A stretch of DNA of 36,943 nt, from assembly GCA_910579495.1 (NCBI GenBank), contig CAJTVD010000038.1, positions 1 through 36,943 of the forward strand, read 5' to 3'. Positions 29,774 through 36,943 of this stretch are shown here, one piece after another. A program made the translations under genes and the position numbers. The notes below the pieces were generated by a model that was not told the DNA's origin, did no database searches, and worked only from the letters and a program-made list of their open reading frames with translations. This DNA comes from an uncultured Lachnospiraceae bacterium (lineage in GTDB: Bacteria; Bacillota; Clostridia; Lachnospirales; Lachnospiraceae). The first letter of the stretch is position 1. The number at the start of each line of letters is the position of its first letter.

Positions 29774-30733
29774 GTGTTTGATTTTGAAAGACCAAATATT
29801 GAGGTGGCAGAAATCTCTGAGGATAAAAAGTATGGCAAATTTGTCGTAGAACCGTTGGAAAGAGGTTACGGTATTACACTTGGGAATTCGTTTAGAAGAA
29901 TTATGCTCTCTTCACTCCCTGGCGCGGCTGTAAGCCAGGTTAAGATAGAAGGCGTGCTTCATGAATTCAGTTCCATCCAGGGAGTTAAGGAAGATGTAAC
30001 TGAAATTGTGATGAACATTAAAAGCCTTGCTATTAAGAACAACAGTGATACAAACGAGCCAAAGACCGCATACATCGAATATGAGGGCGAGGGCGTGGTG
30101 AAAGCCTCCGATATCCAGTGTGACCAGGATATTGAAATCTTAAATCCTGACCTTACCATCGCAACCCTGAACGGCAAGAACACCAAGTTTTACATGGAAC
30201 TGACCATTACCAAAGGAAGGGGCTATGTAAGCGCCGACAAAAATAAAAGCGAAGATTTGCCCATTGGCGTCATTGCAGTAGATTCTATTTATACACCTGT
30301 TGAGAGGGTTAACGTAACCGTTGAGAATACACGTGTAGGTCAAATCACAGACTATGATAAGCTGACATTGGATGTTTATACTAACGGTACACTGGTGCCT
30401 GACGAAGCGGTTAGCTTAGCTGCAAAAGTACTTAGCGAACATTTAAGCCTTTTCATTGACCTGTCTGAAAATGCCAAGACTGCCGAAGTCATGGTGGAAA
30501 AAGAAGAGGATGAAAAAGAAAAAGTATTGGAGATGAGCATTGATGAGCTGGAGCTGTCAGTCCGCTCCTATAACTGCTTAAAGAGAGCTGGTATCAATAC
30601 TGTTGAAGAATTAACAAACAAAACCTCTGAGGATATGATGAAAGTCCGCAACCTGGGACGGAAATCACTGGAGGAAGTTTTAGCAAAATTAAAAGAACTG
30701 GGATTGCAGCTGAATCCAAGCGACGAGGCGTAA
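29774..30733 (+). CDS. rpoA: RNA polymerase alpha subunit (GTG start)
   Basis: The alpha subunit (319 residues) dimerises to start RNA polymerase assembly. The N-terminal domain has RGYGITLGNSFRRIMLSSLP and GAAVSQVKIEGVLHEFSSIQ. An acidic linker (VEKEEDEKEKVLEM) follows, then the C-terminal DNA/activator-binding domain (LSVRSYNCLKRAGINTVEEL, VRNLGRKSLEEVLAKLKELG). The start is GTG 29774 (MFDFERPNIE) after AAAGGAGGG. It follows rpsD after a 127-nt spacer with a strong hairpin, so its level may be tuned apart from the ribosomal proteins. Confidence 0.97.
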   Translation: MFDFERPNIEVAEISEDKKYGKFVVEPLERGYGITLGNSFRRIMLSSLPGAAVSQVKIEGVLHEFSSIQGVKEDVTEIVMNIKSLAIKNNSDTNEPKTAYIEYEGEGVVKASDIQCDQDIEILNPDLTIATLNGKNTKFYMELTITKGRGYVSADKNKSEDLPIGVIAVDSIYTPVERVNVTVENTRVGQITDYDKLTLDVYTNGTLVPDEAVSLAAKVLSEHLSLFIDLSENAKTAEVMVEKEEDEKEKVLEMSIDELELSVRSYNCLKRAGINTVEELTNKTSEDMMKVRNLGRKSLEEVLAKLKELGLQLNPSDEA

Positions 30734-30909
30734 GCCTGGCGGAAGATGGCAGAAAATCCCATTGGCAATCGTGTGAAACGCAGGCGGTAAAACCAAAGAG
30801 TGCGCCCTGTGTTCTCATAAATGGAGTACAGGCATCCGGCAAGTAAGGCCAAAGAGCGTTGCCAGATGTACCATGGAGGGTGAAAACCCGTTGAGGAAAG
30901 GAGCCAAAA

Positions 30910-31446
30910 ATGGCAAAGAAAAGAAAATTGGGAAAAACTGCTTCCCAGAGAAAAGCATTACTTAGAAACCAGGTAACAGCACTTATTTATAAGGGCAGGA
31001 TTGTTACCACATTAGCAAGGGCAAAAGAAGTCCAGAAGATTGCGGAAGGCCTGATTGCCATTGCTGCAAAAGAAAAAGACAATTATGAGACAGTGACAGT
31101 TTCTGCGAAAGTACCTTTAAAGGACAAGGACGGGAAACGTGTTAAGGAAGTGGTAGACGGCAAGAGAGTTACCAAGTTCGAGATCGTGGAAAAGGAAATT
31201 AAGAAAGACCTGCCTTCCAGGTTACATGCAAGGCATCAGATATTAAAAGTCCTGTATCCTGTGACCGAGGTCCCCAACACCAAGGCGGGCAGAAAAAGAG
31301 GCACAGTGAAGGTTGACCTTGTGAAAAAGATGTTTGAAGAGTATGGCCCTAAGTATGTAAACCGTAACGGCGGCTATACAAGAATCATTAAGATTGGACA
31401 GCGCAAGGGTGACGGGGCTTTGGAAGTAGTTCTTGAGTTAGTTTAA
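30910..31446 (+). CDS. rplQ: 50S ribosomal protein L17, long form with inserts
   Basis: L17 sits near the tunnel exit. The family core is present: KLGKTASQRKALLRNQVTAL, SRLHARHQILKVLY and YGPKYVNRNGGYTRIIKIGQ, then GDGALEVVLELV. At 178 residues it is far longer than the usual 112-130. About 45 extra charged residues lie between AAKEKDNYE and SRLHARH (including KDKDGKRVKEVVDGKRVTKF), and a second shorter insert (TEVPNTKAGRKRGTVKV) lies after KVLYPV. The frame is unbroken. Long forms of this type occur, as I recall, in Lachnospiraceae. GGAAAGGAG precedes ATG 30910. A strong terminator follows. Confidence 0.95.
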   Translation: MAKKRKLGKTASQRKALLRNQVTALIYKGRIVTTLARAKEVQKIAEGLIAIAAKEKDNYETVTVSAKVPLKDKDGKRVKEVVDGKRVTKFEIVEKEIKKDLPSRLHARHQILKVLYPVTEVPNTKAGRKRGTVKVDLVKKMFEEYGPKYVNRNGGYTRIIKIGQRKGDGALEVVLELV

Positions 31447-31460
31447 TAGGATTTAAATAG

Positions 31461-31488
31461 GGCTGCCGCACAGTTTTGTGCGGCAGCC
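31461..31488 (+). terminator. Terminator at the end of the alpha operon
   Basis: GGCTGCCGCACA (31461-31472) pairs perfectly over 12 bp with TGTGCGGCAGCC (31477-31488) across a GTTT loop, followed by TGTTTC. The stem is very strong although the T-tract is poor. It lies 15 nt after the rplQ stop and also before the convergent peptidase gene end, so it may serve both strands. Confidence 0.75.
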
Positions 31489-31526
31489 TGTTTCGCCATC
31501 CGGCGGCATCCAGGAACAGGAGCTTC

Positions 31527-32468
31527 CTACTTTACCACTTTCTGAAAATGCTGATAATCCTTGCTGGAATTCCAGTTCCCTCCCCATGTAAACCCATGGG
31601 CTTTGAATAACTGATAGCATAAATCGTTTTCATCAATTTTATAAGGAAAATTCCGGGAGCGGTCCGCATAAACTTCACTTCCGCTGGGGGAAATATAAGT
31701 TTCGCCGCTTCCGTCCCGGTTATAAACCACATAAGGATTATAAAAAGGATTGATATCAATGGCGAACCCAAGGGCGTGCTTGGAGAGGCTGGCGGTGCCG
31801 TCCACAAGGCGGTAGTTAAAGCAGGAAGTGTTATTGTCCGCCATGGAAGCCGTATCGTCGCCGCCGTATTCATCAATCAGCCGGATACGCTCAATCTGGT
31901 ATTCATTGAGATAAAGTTCATAAAAGATCTCCACCAAATCCTGGGCGATCTTTCTGTTGCAGATTAATTCCCCAGCCTGTACTTCCCCCCTGAAATCGTA
32001 ATAAAGCACATTCAAATACCGCAGGTCCTCATAGGACACTGCCAGCGTTTCATTGTCTGGGACCACGTTCACTGCCCCAGCTCCCAGGGAAGCGGCGGCG
32101 GATTCAGGGACAGGATAAGAAATCCCCGTAATCCGTGCAATTACCGTCTCTGTCAGGGGCTGGTAAAAGAAGCCATCCTGGTAATGCACGCTTTCTGCAG
32201 ATTCCACATCTGCCAAAGGGGAGGGGGCAGGGGAAGCGGCAGGTGCTTCCGGAACGCTGCCAGGAGCCGTTTCAGGGGACGCTGCCGCCCCAGCAGTACT
32301 TGCCGGCACAGGGATGGCCCCGGTTGCCGCAGGGGCGGCAAAGGCCACGTCAGGATTGCTGTGGGCATATTCTGTGAGGGTTTCGCCCCTCATAAGGAAC
32401 CTTGCAAGGACAGAACAAAAAATCACTAAAACTGTGAGAAAAGCTATGGGCTTTATCCATTTATCCAT
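31527..32468 (-). CDS. Membrane-anchored M15-family peptidase (VanY/D-Ala-D-Ala carboxypeptidase-like)
   Basis: The protein is 313 residues from ATG 32468 (MDKWIKPIAFLTVLVIFCSV). It has an N-terminal membrane anchor (residues 6-25), an Ala/Pro-rich linker (about 40-85), then an M15-type catalytic domain with zinc ligands in SKHALGFAIDIN (His251, Asp258) and YQHFQK (His307). Enzymes of this group trim peptidoglycan stem peptides outside the cell. The frame can be extended to 32636, but AGGAGA just upstream of 32468 and the following membrane segment favour the shorter start. It is divergent from the ecf operon, sharing its promoter region, and convergent with rplQ. Substrate specificity cannot be told from sequence. 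Confidence 0.85.
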   Translation of the reverse strand: MDKWIKPIAFLTVLVIFCSVLARFLMRGETLTEYAHSNPDVAFAAPAATGAIPVPASTAGAAASPETAPGSVPEAPAASPAPSPLADVESAESVHYQDGFFYQPLTETVIARITGISYPVPESAAASLGAGAVNVVPDNETLAVSYEDLRYLNVLYYDFRGEVQAGELICNRKIAQDLVEIFYELYLNEYQIERIRLIDEYGGDDTASMADNNTSCFNYRLVDGTASLSKHALGFAIDINPFYNPYVVYNRDGSGETYISPSGSEVYADRSRNFPYKIDENDLCYQLFKAHGFTWGGNWNSSKDYQHFQKVVK

Positions 32469-32585
32469 TTTTTTAATCTCCTGTTTATTTTCCTGTCCGT
32501 ATTGCGGGTACATGGACGGAAAAGTTTTTGTGCATACAGATGGGATTCCGGTTACAGTTCCAAAGGATTTCCCCACCTTTAAATT

Positions 32586-32637
32586 ATGATACGATAAATC
32601 ACAATCTATTGCAATTAAAATTAATATCCTGTACAAT
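32586..32637. promoter_or_regulatory. Divergent promoters sharing one palindromic -35 (peptidase / ecf operon)
   Basis: TTGCAA at 32609-32614 reads the same on both strands. On the plus strand a 17-nt spacer leads to TACAAT (32632-32637) for ecfA1. On the minus strand a 17-nt spacer leads to TATCAT (32586-32591) for the M15 peptidase. Both spacings are ideal. Confidence 0.6.
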
Positions 32638-32683
32638 ATAGGACGGATGTAAAACAGATATGGAAGATCAAAAAGGACGCAAA

Positions 32684-33559
32684 ATGGATATCATTAAAGC
32701 AAGAGATCTGGTTTTTGAATATATCAGAAGAGATGAAGAAGGCAATGTGGACGGTATTACCCGGGCTGTGGACCAGGTAAGCCTTGATGTAAAGCAGGGA
32801 GACTTTGTGGCTATCCTGGGGCATAACGGTTCCGGGAAATCCACCCTTGCCAAGCATATCAACGCCATCCTCTATCCCACGGAAGGGACCCTGCTGGTGG
32901 ACGGAAAAGATACCTCCAAAGAAGAAAATCTGTGGGCTATCCGGCAGGAAGCGGGGATGGTATTCCAGAACCCTGACAACCAGATTATTGGCCAGGTGGT
33001 GGAAGAGGACGTAGGCTTTGGGCCGGAAAACCTGGGAGTGCCCACGGAAGAAATCTGGCAGAGGGTGGAGGAGAGCCTGAAAGCAGTGGGGATGTATGAG
33101 TTCCGGAAGCACTCCCCCAACAAGTTATCCGGCGGGCAGAAGCAGCGGGTTTCCATTGCAGGGGTGATTGCCATGCACCCCAAATGCATTATCCTGGACG
33201 AACCCACGGCAATGCTGGACCCTAATGGGCGCAGGGAAGTGATACGGGCGGCGCGGGCCCTAAACCATGTGGAGGAGATCACGATTATCCTGATCACTCA
33301 TTATATGGAAGAAATCATCCATGCCAACAAGGTATTTGTGATGGACAAAGGGAAAATCGCCATGGAGGGAACCCCCAGGGAGATTTTCAGCAGGGTGGAG
33401 GAGCTTAAAGCCTTACGGCTGGACGTCCCCCAGGTAACGCTGCTTGCCCATGAGCTGAGAAAAAGCGGCCTTGCGATCCCGGAAGGGATCCTTACCCGTG
33501 AGGAACTGGCAGATGCCCTTGGCTTTCCCAGGCAGATGCCCAGGAGGGAGGGAAATTAA
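32684..33559 (+). CDS. ecfA1: ECF transporter ATPase A1
   Basis: This ATPase (291 residues from ATG 32684) is one half of the energising module of group II ECF vitamin/metal importers. Walker A GHNGSGKST, Q-loop MVFQNPDNQI, signature LSGGQKQR and Walker B CIILDEPTAMLDP are intact. ATG 32660 is also possible, but AAAAAGGAC lies 6 nt before ATG 32684. The substrate is set by S components encoded elsewhere. ecfA2 begins 1 nt after its stop. Confidence 0.94.
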   Translation: MDIIKARDLVFEYIRRDEEGNVDGITRAVDQVSLDVKQGDFVAILGHNGSGKSTLAKHINAILYPTEGTLLVDGKDTSKEENLWAIRQEAGMVFQNPDNQIIGQVVEEDVGFGPENLGVPTEEIWQRVEESLKAVGMYEFRKHSPNKLSGGQKQRVSIAGVIAMHPKCIILDEPTAMLDPNGRREVIRAARALNHVEEITIILITHYMEEIIHANKVFVMDKGKIAMEGTPREIFSRVEELKALRLDVPQVTLLAHELRKSGLAIPEGILTREELADALGFPRQMPRREGN

Positions 33560-33560
33560 C

Positions 33561-34424
33561 ATGTCAATCATATTGGATCATGTAAGCCATGTGTATGAGC
33601 AGGGGACAGCCATGGAATATGCGGCCTTGAAGGATATCAGCCTTGTGCTGCCTGATGGCCAGTTTATTGGGCTGATCGGGCATACAGGCTCCGGGAAGTC
33701 CACCCTGGTGCAGCATTTAAACGGGCTGTTGGCCCCTACAGGAGGGAATATCTACTATAACGGTGCAGATATCCATGAGAAGGATTACAACAAAAAGGAG
33801 CTGCGCAGCAAGGTAGGGCTGGTGTTCCAATACCCGGAGCACCAGTTATTTGAAATAGATGTATTTTCAGATGTGTGCTTCGGCCCTAAAAACCTTGGCC
33901 TGGACAAAAAGGAGACAGAGCTGCGTGCCTATGCGGCGCTGAAGCAGGTAGGCCTTGGGGATGAATATTTCTACCAATCGCCCTTTGACCTTTCCGGCGG
34001 GCAGAAGCGGCGGGTGGCAATAGCGGGAGTCCTGGCCATGAAGCCGGAGGTGCTCATATTGGATGAGCCTACGGCAGGGCTTGACCCTAAGGGGAGGGAT
34101 GAAATCCTTGACCAGATTGCCCGGCTGCGGGAAGAGACAGGGATAACGGTGATCCTGGTCTCCCACAGCATGGAGGATGTGGCCAAATATGTGGACCGGA
34201 TCATAGTCATGAACAGAGGGCAGGCCATTTTCGACGATGTGCCCAGGGAAGTGTTCCGCCACTATAAGGAACTGGAAGCAATCGGCCTGGCGGCTCCCCA
34301 GGTGACCTACATTGTGCGGGAGCTCAGGGAACGGGGGCTTCCTGTTGATACGGATATTACCACCATCGAAGAGGCAAAAAGGGCAATACTAAAGGCAGTG
34401 GGAGACAGGGAAGCGGGGAAATAA
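33561..34424 (+). CDS. ecfA2: ECF transporter ATPase A2
   Basis: The second ATPase of the ECF module (287 residues) has Walker A GHTGSGKST, Q-loop LVFQYPEHQLFE, signature LSGGQKRR and Walker B VLILDEPTAGLDP. ATG 33561 (MSIILDHVSHVYEQG) after GGAGGGA is the true start. The frame opens further left inside ecfA1, but that part is out-of-frame shadow. It pairs with EcfA1 as a heterodimer and docks on EcfT. Confidence 0.95.
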   Translation: MSIILDHVSHVYEQGTAMEYAALKDISLVLPDGQFIGLIGHTGSGKSTLVQHLNGLLAPTGGNIYYNGADIHEKDYNKKELRSKVGLVFQYPEHQLFEIDVFSDVCFGPKNLGLDKKETELRAYAALKQVGLGDEYFYQSPFDLSGGQKRRVAIAGVLAMKPEVLILDEPTAGLDPKGRDEILDQIARLREETGITVILVSHSMEDVAKYVDRIIVMNRGQAIFDDVPREVFRHYKELEAIGLAAPQVTYIVRELRERGLPVDTDITTIEEAKRAILKAVGDREAGK

Positions 34425-34471
34425 ACCCTGCAGGAGAATTCCCCGTCCCCAAGCCCCATGGGAGTTAAAAG

Positions 34472-35278
34472 ATGCTAAGAGATATTACACTAGGACAATA
34501 TTATCAGACAGATTCCGTTATCCACAGACTGGATCCCAGGGTAAAGCTGGTGGCCACGGTCTGTTATATCATTTCCCTTTTTATTGTGGACAACCTCCTG
34601 GGTTACCTGGTCGCAGGGCTTTTTCTTGTACTGGTGGTGAAACTATCAAAAGTCCCGCCTAAATTTATCATGCGGGGAATGAAGTCTATTCTGTTTTTGC
34701 TGGTCATTGCAGTAGGGTTTAACCTGTTCCTTACTCCAGGGGAGACGCTGGTTTCCTTCTGGAAACTGCGGATTACCAAAGAAGGGGCGCGGCTGGCAGG
34801 TTTTATGGCAATCAGGCTGGTTTTCCTGCTCATGGGCTCCTCGCTGATGACCCTGACCACAACCCCGAATAACCTCACCGACGGCATGGAAAGGCTGATG
34901 GGGCCATTAAAGAAACTGAAAGTGCCGGTACATGAAATTGCCATGATGATGTCTATTGCCTTGCGGTTTATTCCCATTTTGCTGGAGGAAACGGACAAAA
35001 TCATGAAAGCCCAGATTGCAAGGGGGGCGGATTTTGAAAGCGGGAACCTAATCAAAAAGGCCAAAAGCCTGGTGCCCTTGCTGGTACCCCTGTTTATATC
35101 AGCCTTCCGGCGTGCCAACGACCTGGCCATGGCCATGGAGGCAAGGTGCTATAGGGGGGATGGCCACCGGACGAAAATGAAACCCCTGATATACCAAAAA
35201 AGAGACGTGCTTGCCTATGGGACGGTGGCCTGCTACCTGGCGCTGTGTGTCTTTTTTGGAAGGTATTTCCTATTATGA
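34472..35278 (+). CDS. ecfT: ECF transporter transmembrane scaffold EcfT
   Basis: This 268-residue membrane protein couples the ATPases to substrate-binding S components. It starts MLRDITLGQYYQTDSVIHRL with DPRVKLVA. Several membrane helices span about 25-130 and the C-terminus. The coupling helices carry the two signature motifs (AQIARGADF and MEARCYRG). The TGA stop overlaps the truA ATG (ATGA), a four-base overlap typical of coupled genes. Confidence 0.95.
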   Translation: MLRDITLGQYYQTDSVIHRLDPRVKLVATVCYIISLFIVDNLLGYLVAGLFLVLVVKLSKVPPKFIMRGMKSILFLLVIAVGFNLFLTPGETLVSFWKLRITKEGARLAGFMAIRLVFLLMGSSLMTLTTTPNNLTDGMERLMGPLKKLKVPVHEIAMMMSIALRFIPILLEETDKIMKAQIARGADFESGNLIKKAKSLVPLLVPLFISAFRRANDLAMAMEARCYRGDGHRTKMKPLIYQKRDVLAYGTVACYLALCVFFGRYFLL

Positions 35279-36012
35279 AGCGGGTAAAACTGGTAGTGGC
35301 CTATGACGGCACGGCTTACCGGGGCTGGCAGGTGCAGCCCGGCGCGGATACCATAGAGGGGGAGCTGAACAAAGCCTTAAGCGCTCTTTTAAAGGAAGAG
35401 ATTTGGGTGATTGGGGCCAGCAGGACCGATTCCGGCGTCCATGCCCTGTGCAATGTGGCGGTCTTTGACACAAATGCCCGTATGCCGGCAGAAAAAATTT
35501 CCTATGCGCTGAACCAGAGGCTGCCGGAAGATATCAGGGTACAGGATTCCCGGGAGGTGGCGGCAGACTTCCATCCCCGCCGCTGCAACAGCCGTAAAAC
35601 CTACGAATACCGGATCCTGAACAGGGAATTTCCCATGCCAACCAAAAGGCTGTACGCTTATTTTACCTATGTTCCCCTGGATGTGGGAAAGATGAAACAG
35701 GCGGCGGCATACCTGGTGGGGGAACACGACTTTAAGAGCTTCTGCAGCACGGCATCAGCGGCAGAGTCCACAATACGCACCATATATGAACTCACCGTGG
35801 ATAAGACAGGGGAGGAAATCCTGGTCCGGGTAAGCGGCAGCGGCTTTCTCTACAACATGGTGAGGATCATAGCCGGGACACTGATGGAGGCGGGAAAAGG
35901 GAGCCTTGCGCCGGAGCGTATGGAGGAAATCCTGAAAGCCAGGGACAGAAAGGCGGCAGGGCCAACAGCACCTGCCTGCGGCCTGACGCTGGCCAAGTAT
36001 GAGTTTTGGTAG
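35275..36012 (+). CDS. truA: tRNA pseudouridine synthase A
   Basis: TruA (245 residues) makes pseudouridine at positions 38-40 of tRNA anticodon arms. The catalytic Asp is Asp52 in GASRTDSGVHAL. YDGTAYRGWQVQPGADTIEG, KTYEYRILNR and FLYNMVRIIAGTLMEAGKG are conserved. ATG 35275 overlaps the ecfT stop. ecfA1-ecfA2-ecfT-truA followed by rplM-rpsI is the usual Firmicutes order. Confidence 0.96.
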   Translation: MKRVKLVVAYDGTAYRGWQVQPGADTIEGELNKALSALLKEEIWVIGASRTDSGVHALCNVAVFDTNARMPAEKISYALNQRLPEDIRVQDSREVAADFHPRRCNSRKTYEYRILNREFPMPTKRLYAYFTYVPLDVGKMKQAAAYLVGEHDFKSFCSTASAAESTIRTIYELTVDKTGEEILVRVSGSGFLYNMVRIIAGTLMEAGKGSLAPERMEEILKARDRKAAGPTAPACGLTLAKYEFW

Positions 36013-36099
36013 AAGGGGAAAAATCCTGGCGCATGTGGGTTAGTGGATATTCGCATATAAGGGTTATTACAAAATCACCCAAAACAGCCAAAAATATGG

Positions 36100-36128
36100 T
36101 TGACACACACGGAAGCGTATAATATAAT
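36100..36128 (+). promoter_or_regulatory. Perfect-consensus promoter of rplM-rpsI
   Basis: TTGACA (36100-36105), a 17-nt spacer and TATAAT (36123-36128) match the sigma-A consensus exactly. The 87-nt stretch from the truA stop to it holds no recognised gene or terminator. Confidence 0.88.
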
Positions 36129-36135
36129 TATTCAA

Positions 36136-36326
36136 TGTGACGAAGTTAGTTAATGCCTTGCCTGATAACCCTTTTTTGCCCTGGCGGCATATAGGGATTT
36201 ATCTTCCCTGGGCGGGCATTAGGAATAGAATACCTGGGAACTATTTGGAAGTAGGCCCGGCGGCCCGGACATCCGCCCTGTTTATGGAAGAATATCGGCA
36301 GGAAAAACTTATATGGAGGTAATAGG
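36136..36326 (+). promoter_or_regulatory. Leader of rplM
   Basis: About 190 nt of untranslated RNA lie between the promoter and rplM. They contain GC-rich inverted segments (for example GGCGG/CCGCC, 36259-36263 with 36273-36277) and end in GGAGG before ATG 36327. Firmicutes often control rplM by an L13-binding leader. The length and position fit, but I cannot confirm the fold. A 61-residue open frame here (36137-36322) is not credible as a gene. Confidence 0.45.
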
Positions 36327-36755
36327 ATGAGTACATTTATGGCAAGCCCTGCTACCATTGAAAGAAAATGGTATGTAGTAGATGCTGCAGATAAGACGTT
36401 AGGACGTTTGGCTTCAGAAGTGGCTAAAGTTTTAAGGGGTAAGAATAAGCCGATTTTTACACCCCATATGGATACCGGTGATTATGTGATTATTGTGAAC
36501 GCCGATAAGGTTAAAGTAACAGGCAAAAAAATGGACCAGAAGATTTATTATCATCATTCAGGCTATGTTGGCGGGCTGAAGGAGACAACCCTGCGCGAAA
36601 TGATGGCGAAGAAGCCTGAAAAGGCTGTAGAGCATGCTGTCAAGGGAATGCTCCCCAAAGGACCTTTGGGAAGGCAGATGTACACGAAGCTTCATGTATA
36701 TGCAGGCGCAGAGCATCCCCATGCGGCTCAGAAGCCCGAAGTATTGACTTTTTAA
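36327..36755 (+). CDS. rplM: 50S ribosomal protein L13
   Basis: L13 (142 residues) is an early-assembly 23S rRNA binder. WYVVDAADKTLGRLASEVAK, GDYVIIVNADKVKVTGKKMD and AVKGMLPKGPLGRQMYTKLH are signatures. GGAGG precedes ATG 36327. It is transcribed with rpsI, which begins 25 nt after the stop. Confidence 0.97.
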   Translation: MSTFMASPATIERKWYVVDAADKTLGRLASEVAKVLRGKNKPIFTPHMDTGDYVIIVNADKVKVTGKKMDQKIYYHHSGYVGGLKETTLREMMAKKPEKAVEHAVKGMLPKGPLGRQMYTKLHVYAGAEHPHAAQKPEVLTF

Positions 36756-36780
36756 AAGGCACTGAAAGGAGAAGATAAAA

Positions 36781-36943
36781 ATGGCGAAGGCAGCAAGATT
36801 CTACGGAACCGGCAGAAGGAAAAAATCAGTTGCGAGAGTATATTTAAAGCCGGGCAAAGGTGAGATTATAATCAATAAAAGACCCATAGATGACTACTTT
36901 GGAATGGAGACATTAAAGGTGATTGTACGCCAGCCTATGGCAG
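36781..36943 (+). CDS. rpsI: 30S ribosomal protein S9 (partial at window end)
   Basis: Translation from ATG 36781 gives MAKAARFYGTGRRKKSVARV and KGEIIINKRPIDDYFGMETL, the N-terminal half of S9, whose C-terminal tail reaches the P-site tRNA. The frame runs off the window after 54 codons. AAAGGAGAAG precedes the start. Confidence 0.95.
   Translation, partial: MAKAARFYGTGRRKKSVARVYLKPGKGEIIINKRPIDDYFGMETLKVIVRQPMA

Noticed and set aside
33471..33560. N-terminal extension of ecfA2 inside ecfA1
   Set aside because: The extra residues are out-of-frame reading of ecfA1; GGAGGGA and the family N-terminus support ATG 33561.
36137..36322. 61-codon plus-strand open frame before rplM
   Set aside because: It starts immediately after the -10 with no ribosome site and is better explained as untranslated leader.
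1..36943. CRISPR arrays, tRNA or rRNA genes, transposase genes
   Set aside because: No regularly spaced direct repeats, cloverleaf-like sequences, rRNA segments or transposase motifs were noticed on either strand by eye.

Overview
The window looks like a chromosomal segment of a Firmicute of class Clostridia, most likely Lachnospiraceae. The evidence is the uninterrupted S10-spc-alpha ribosomal protein cluster in Firmicutes order: rpsJ to secY, adk, map, a KOW-domain gene, infA, rpmJ, rpsM, rpsK, rpsD, rpoA, rplQ, the ECF transporter core, truA, rplM, rpsI. Further support comes from the zinc-type S14, rpsD lying inside the alpha operon, a long-form L17, strong Shine-Dalgarno sites and consensus sigma-A-type promoters with 17-nt spacers. 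The species cannot be named from sequence reading alone.

Positions 1-14057 are an accessory region rich in defence genes and decaying genes. It holds: (a) the C-terminal part of a cytosine-5 methyltransferase followed by an NgoMIV-like restriction gene that has lost its catalytic middle; (b) an AT-rich, translationally coupled pair encoding a SIR2-like protein and a DUF262 (ParB/Srx-fold) protein, the best candidate for an undescribed defence system; (c) about 890 bp without an intact gene, with a 19-bp perfect hairpin; (d) a decaying two-component/ABC exporter locus on the minus strand, with a frameshifted kinase, a regulator without its normal stop, an intact 800-residue FtsX-type permease and an ATPase reduced to a scrap; (e) a GNAT acetyltransferase fragment; (f) a flavodoxin/ferredoxin protein; (g) a complete type II restriction-modification locus of the Eco47II family with an HTH-fused methyltransferase and a divergent vsr repair gene; (h) a DUF1015 gene.

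Positions 14058-31490 are the housekeeping block. A TTGCAT-N17-TATACT promoter drives rpsJ through a structured leader of about 330 nt. A second promoter of almost the same sequence lies before rpmJ. Several spacers contain hairpins (secY-adk, infA-rpmJ, rpmJ-rpsM, rpsD-rpoA) that may tune expression within the operon. A strong hairpin follows rplQ.

Positions 31491-36943 hold a minus-strand M15 peptidase gene, then ecfA1-ecfA2-ecfT-truA and rplM-rpsI. The peptidase gene and the ecf operon appear to be fired by two divergent promoters that share one palindromic -35 hexamer. rplM has a perfect-consensus promoter and a leader of about 190 nt. rpsI runs off the window end.

How the genes work together: the ribosomal, secretion, adenylate kinase, methionine aminopeptidase, IF-1 and RNA polymerase alpha genes form the growth-rate-coupled core. 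The upstream flank appears to be a hot spot where restriction and other defence genes arrive and decay.
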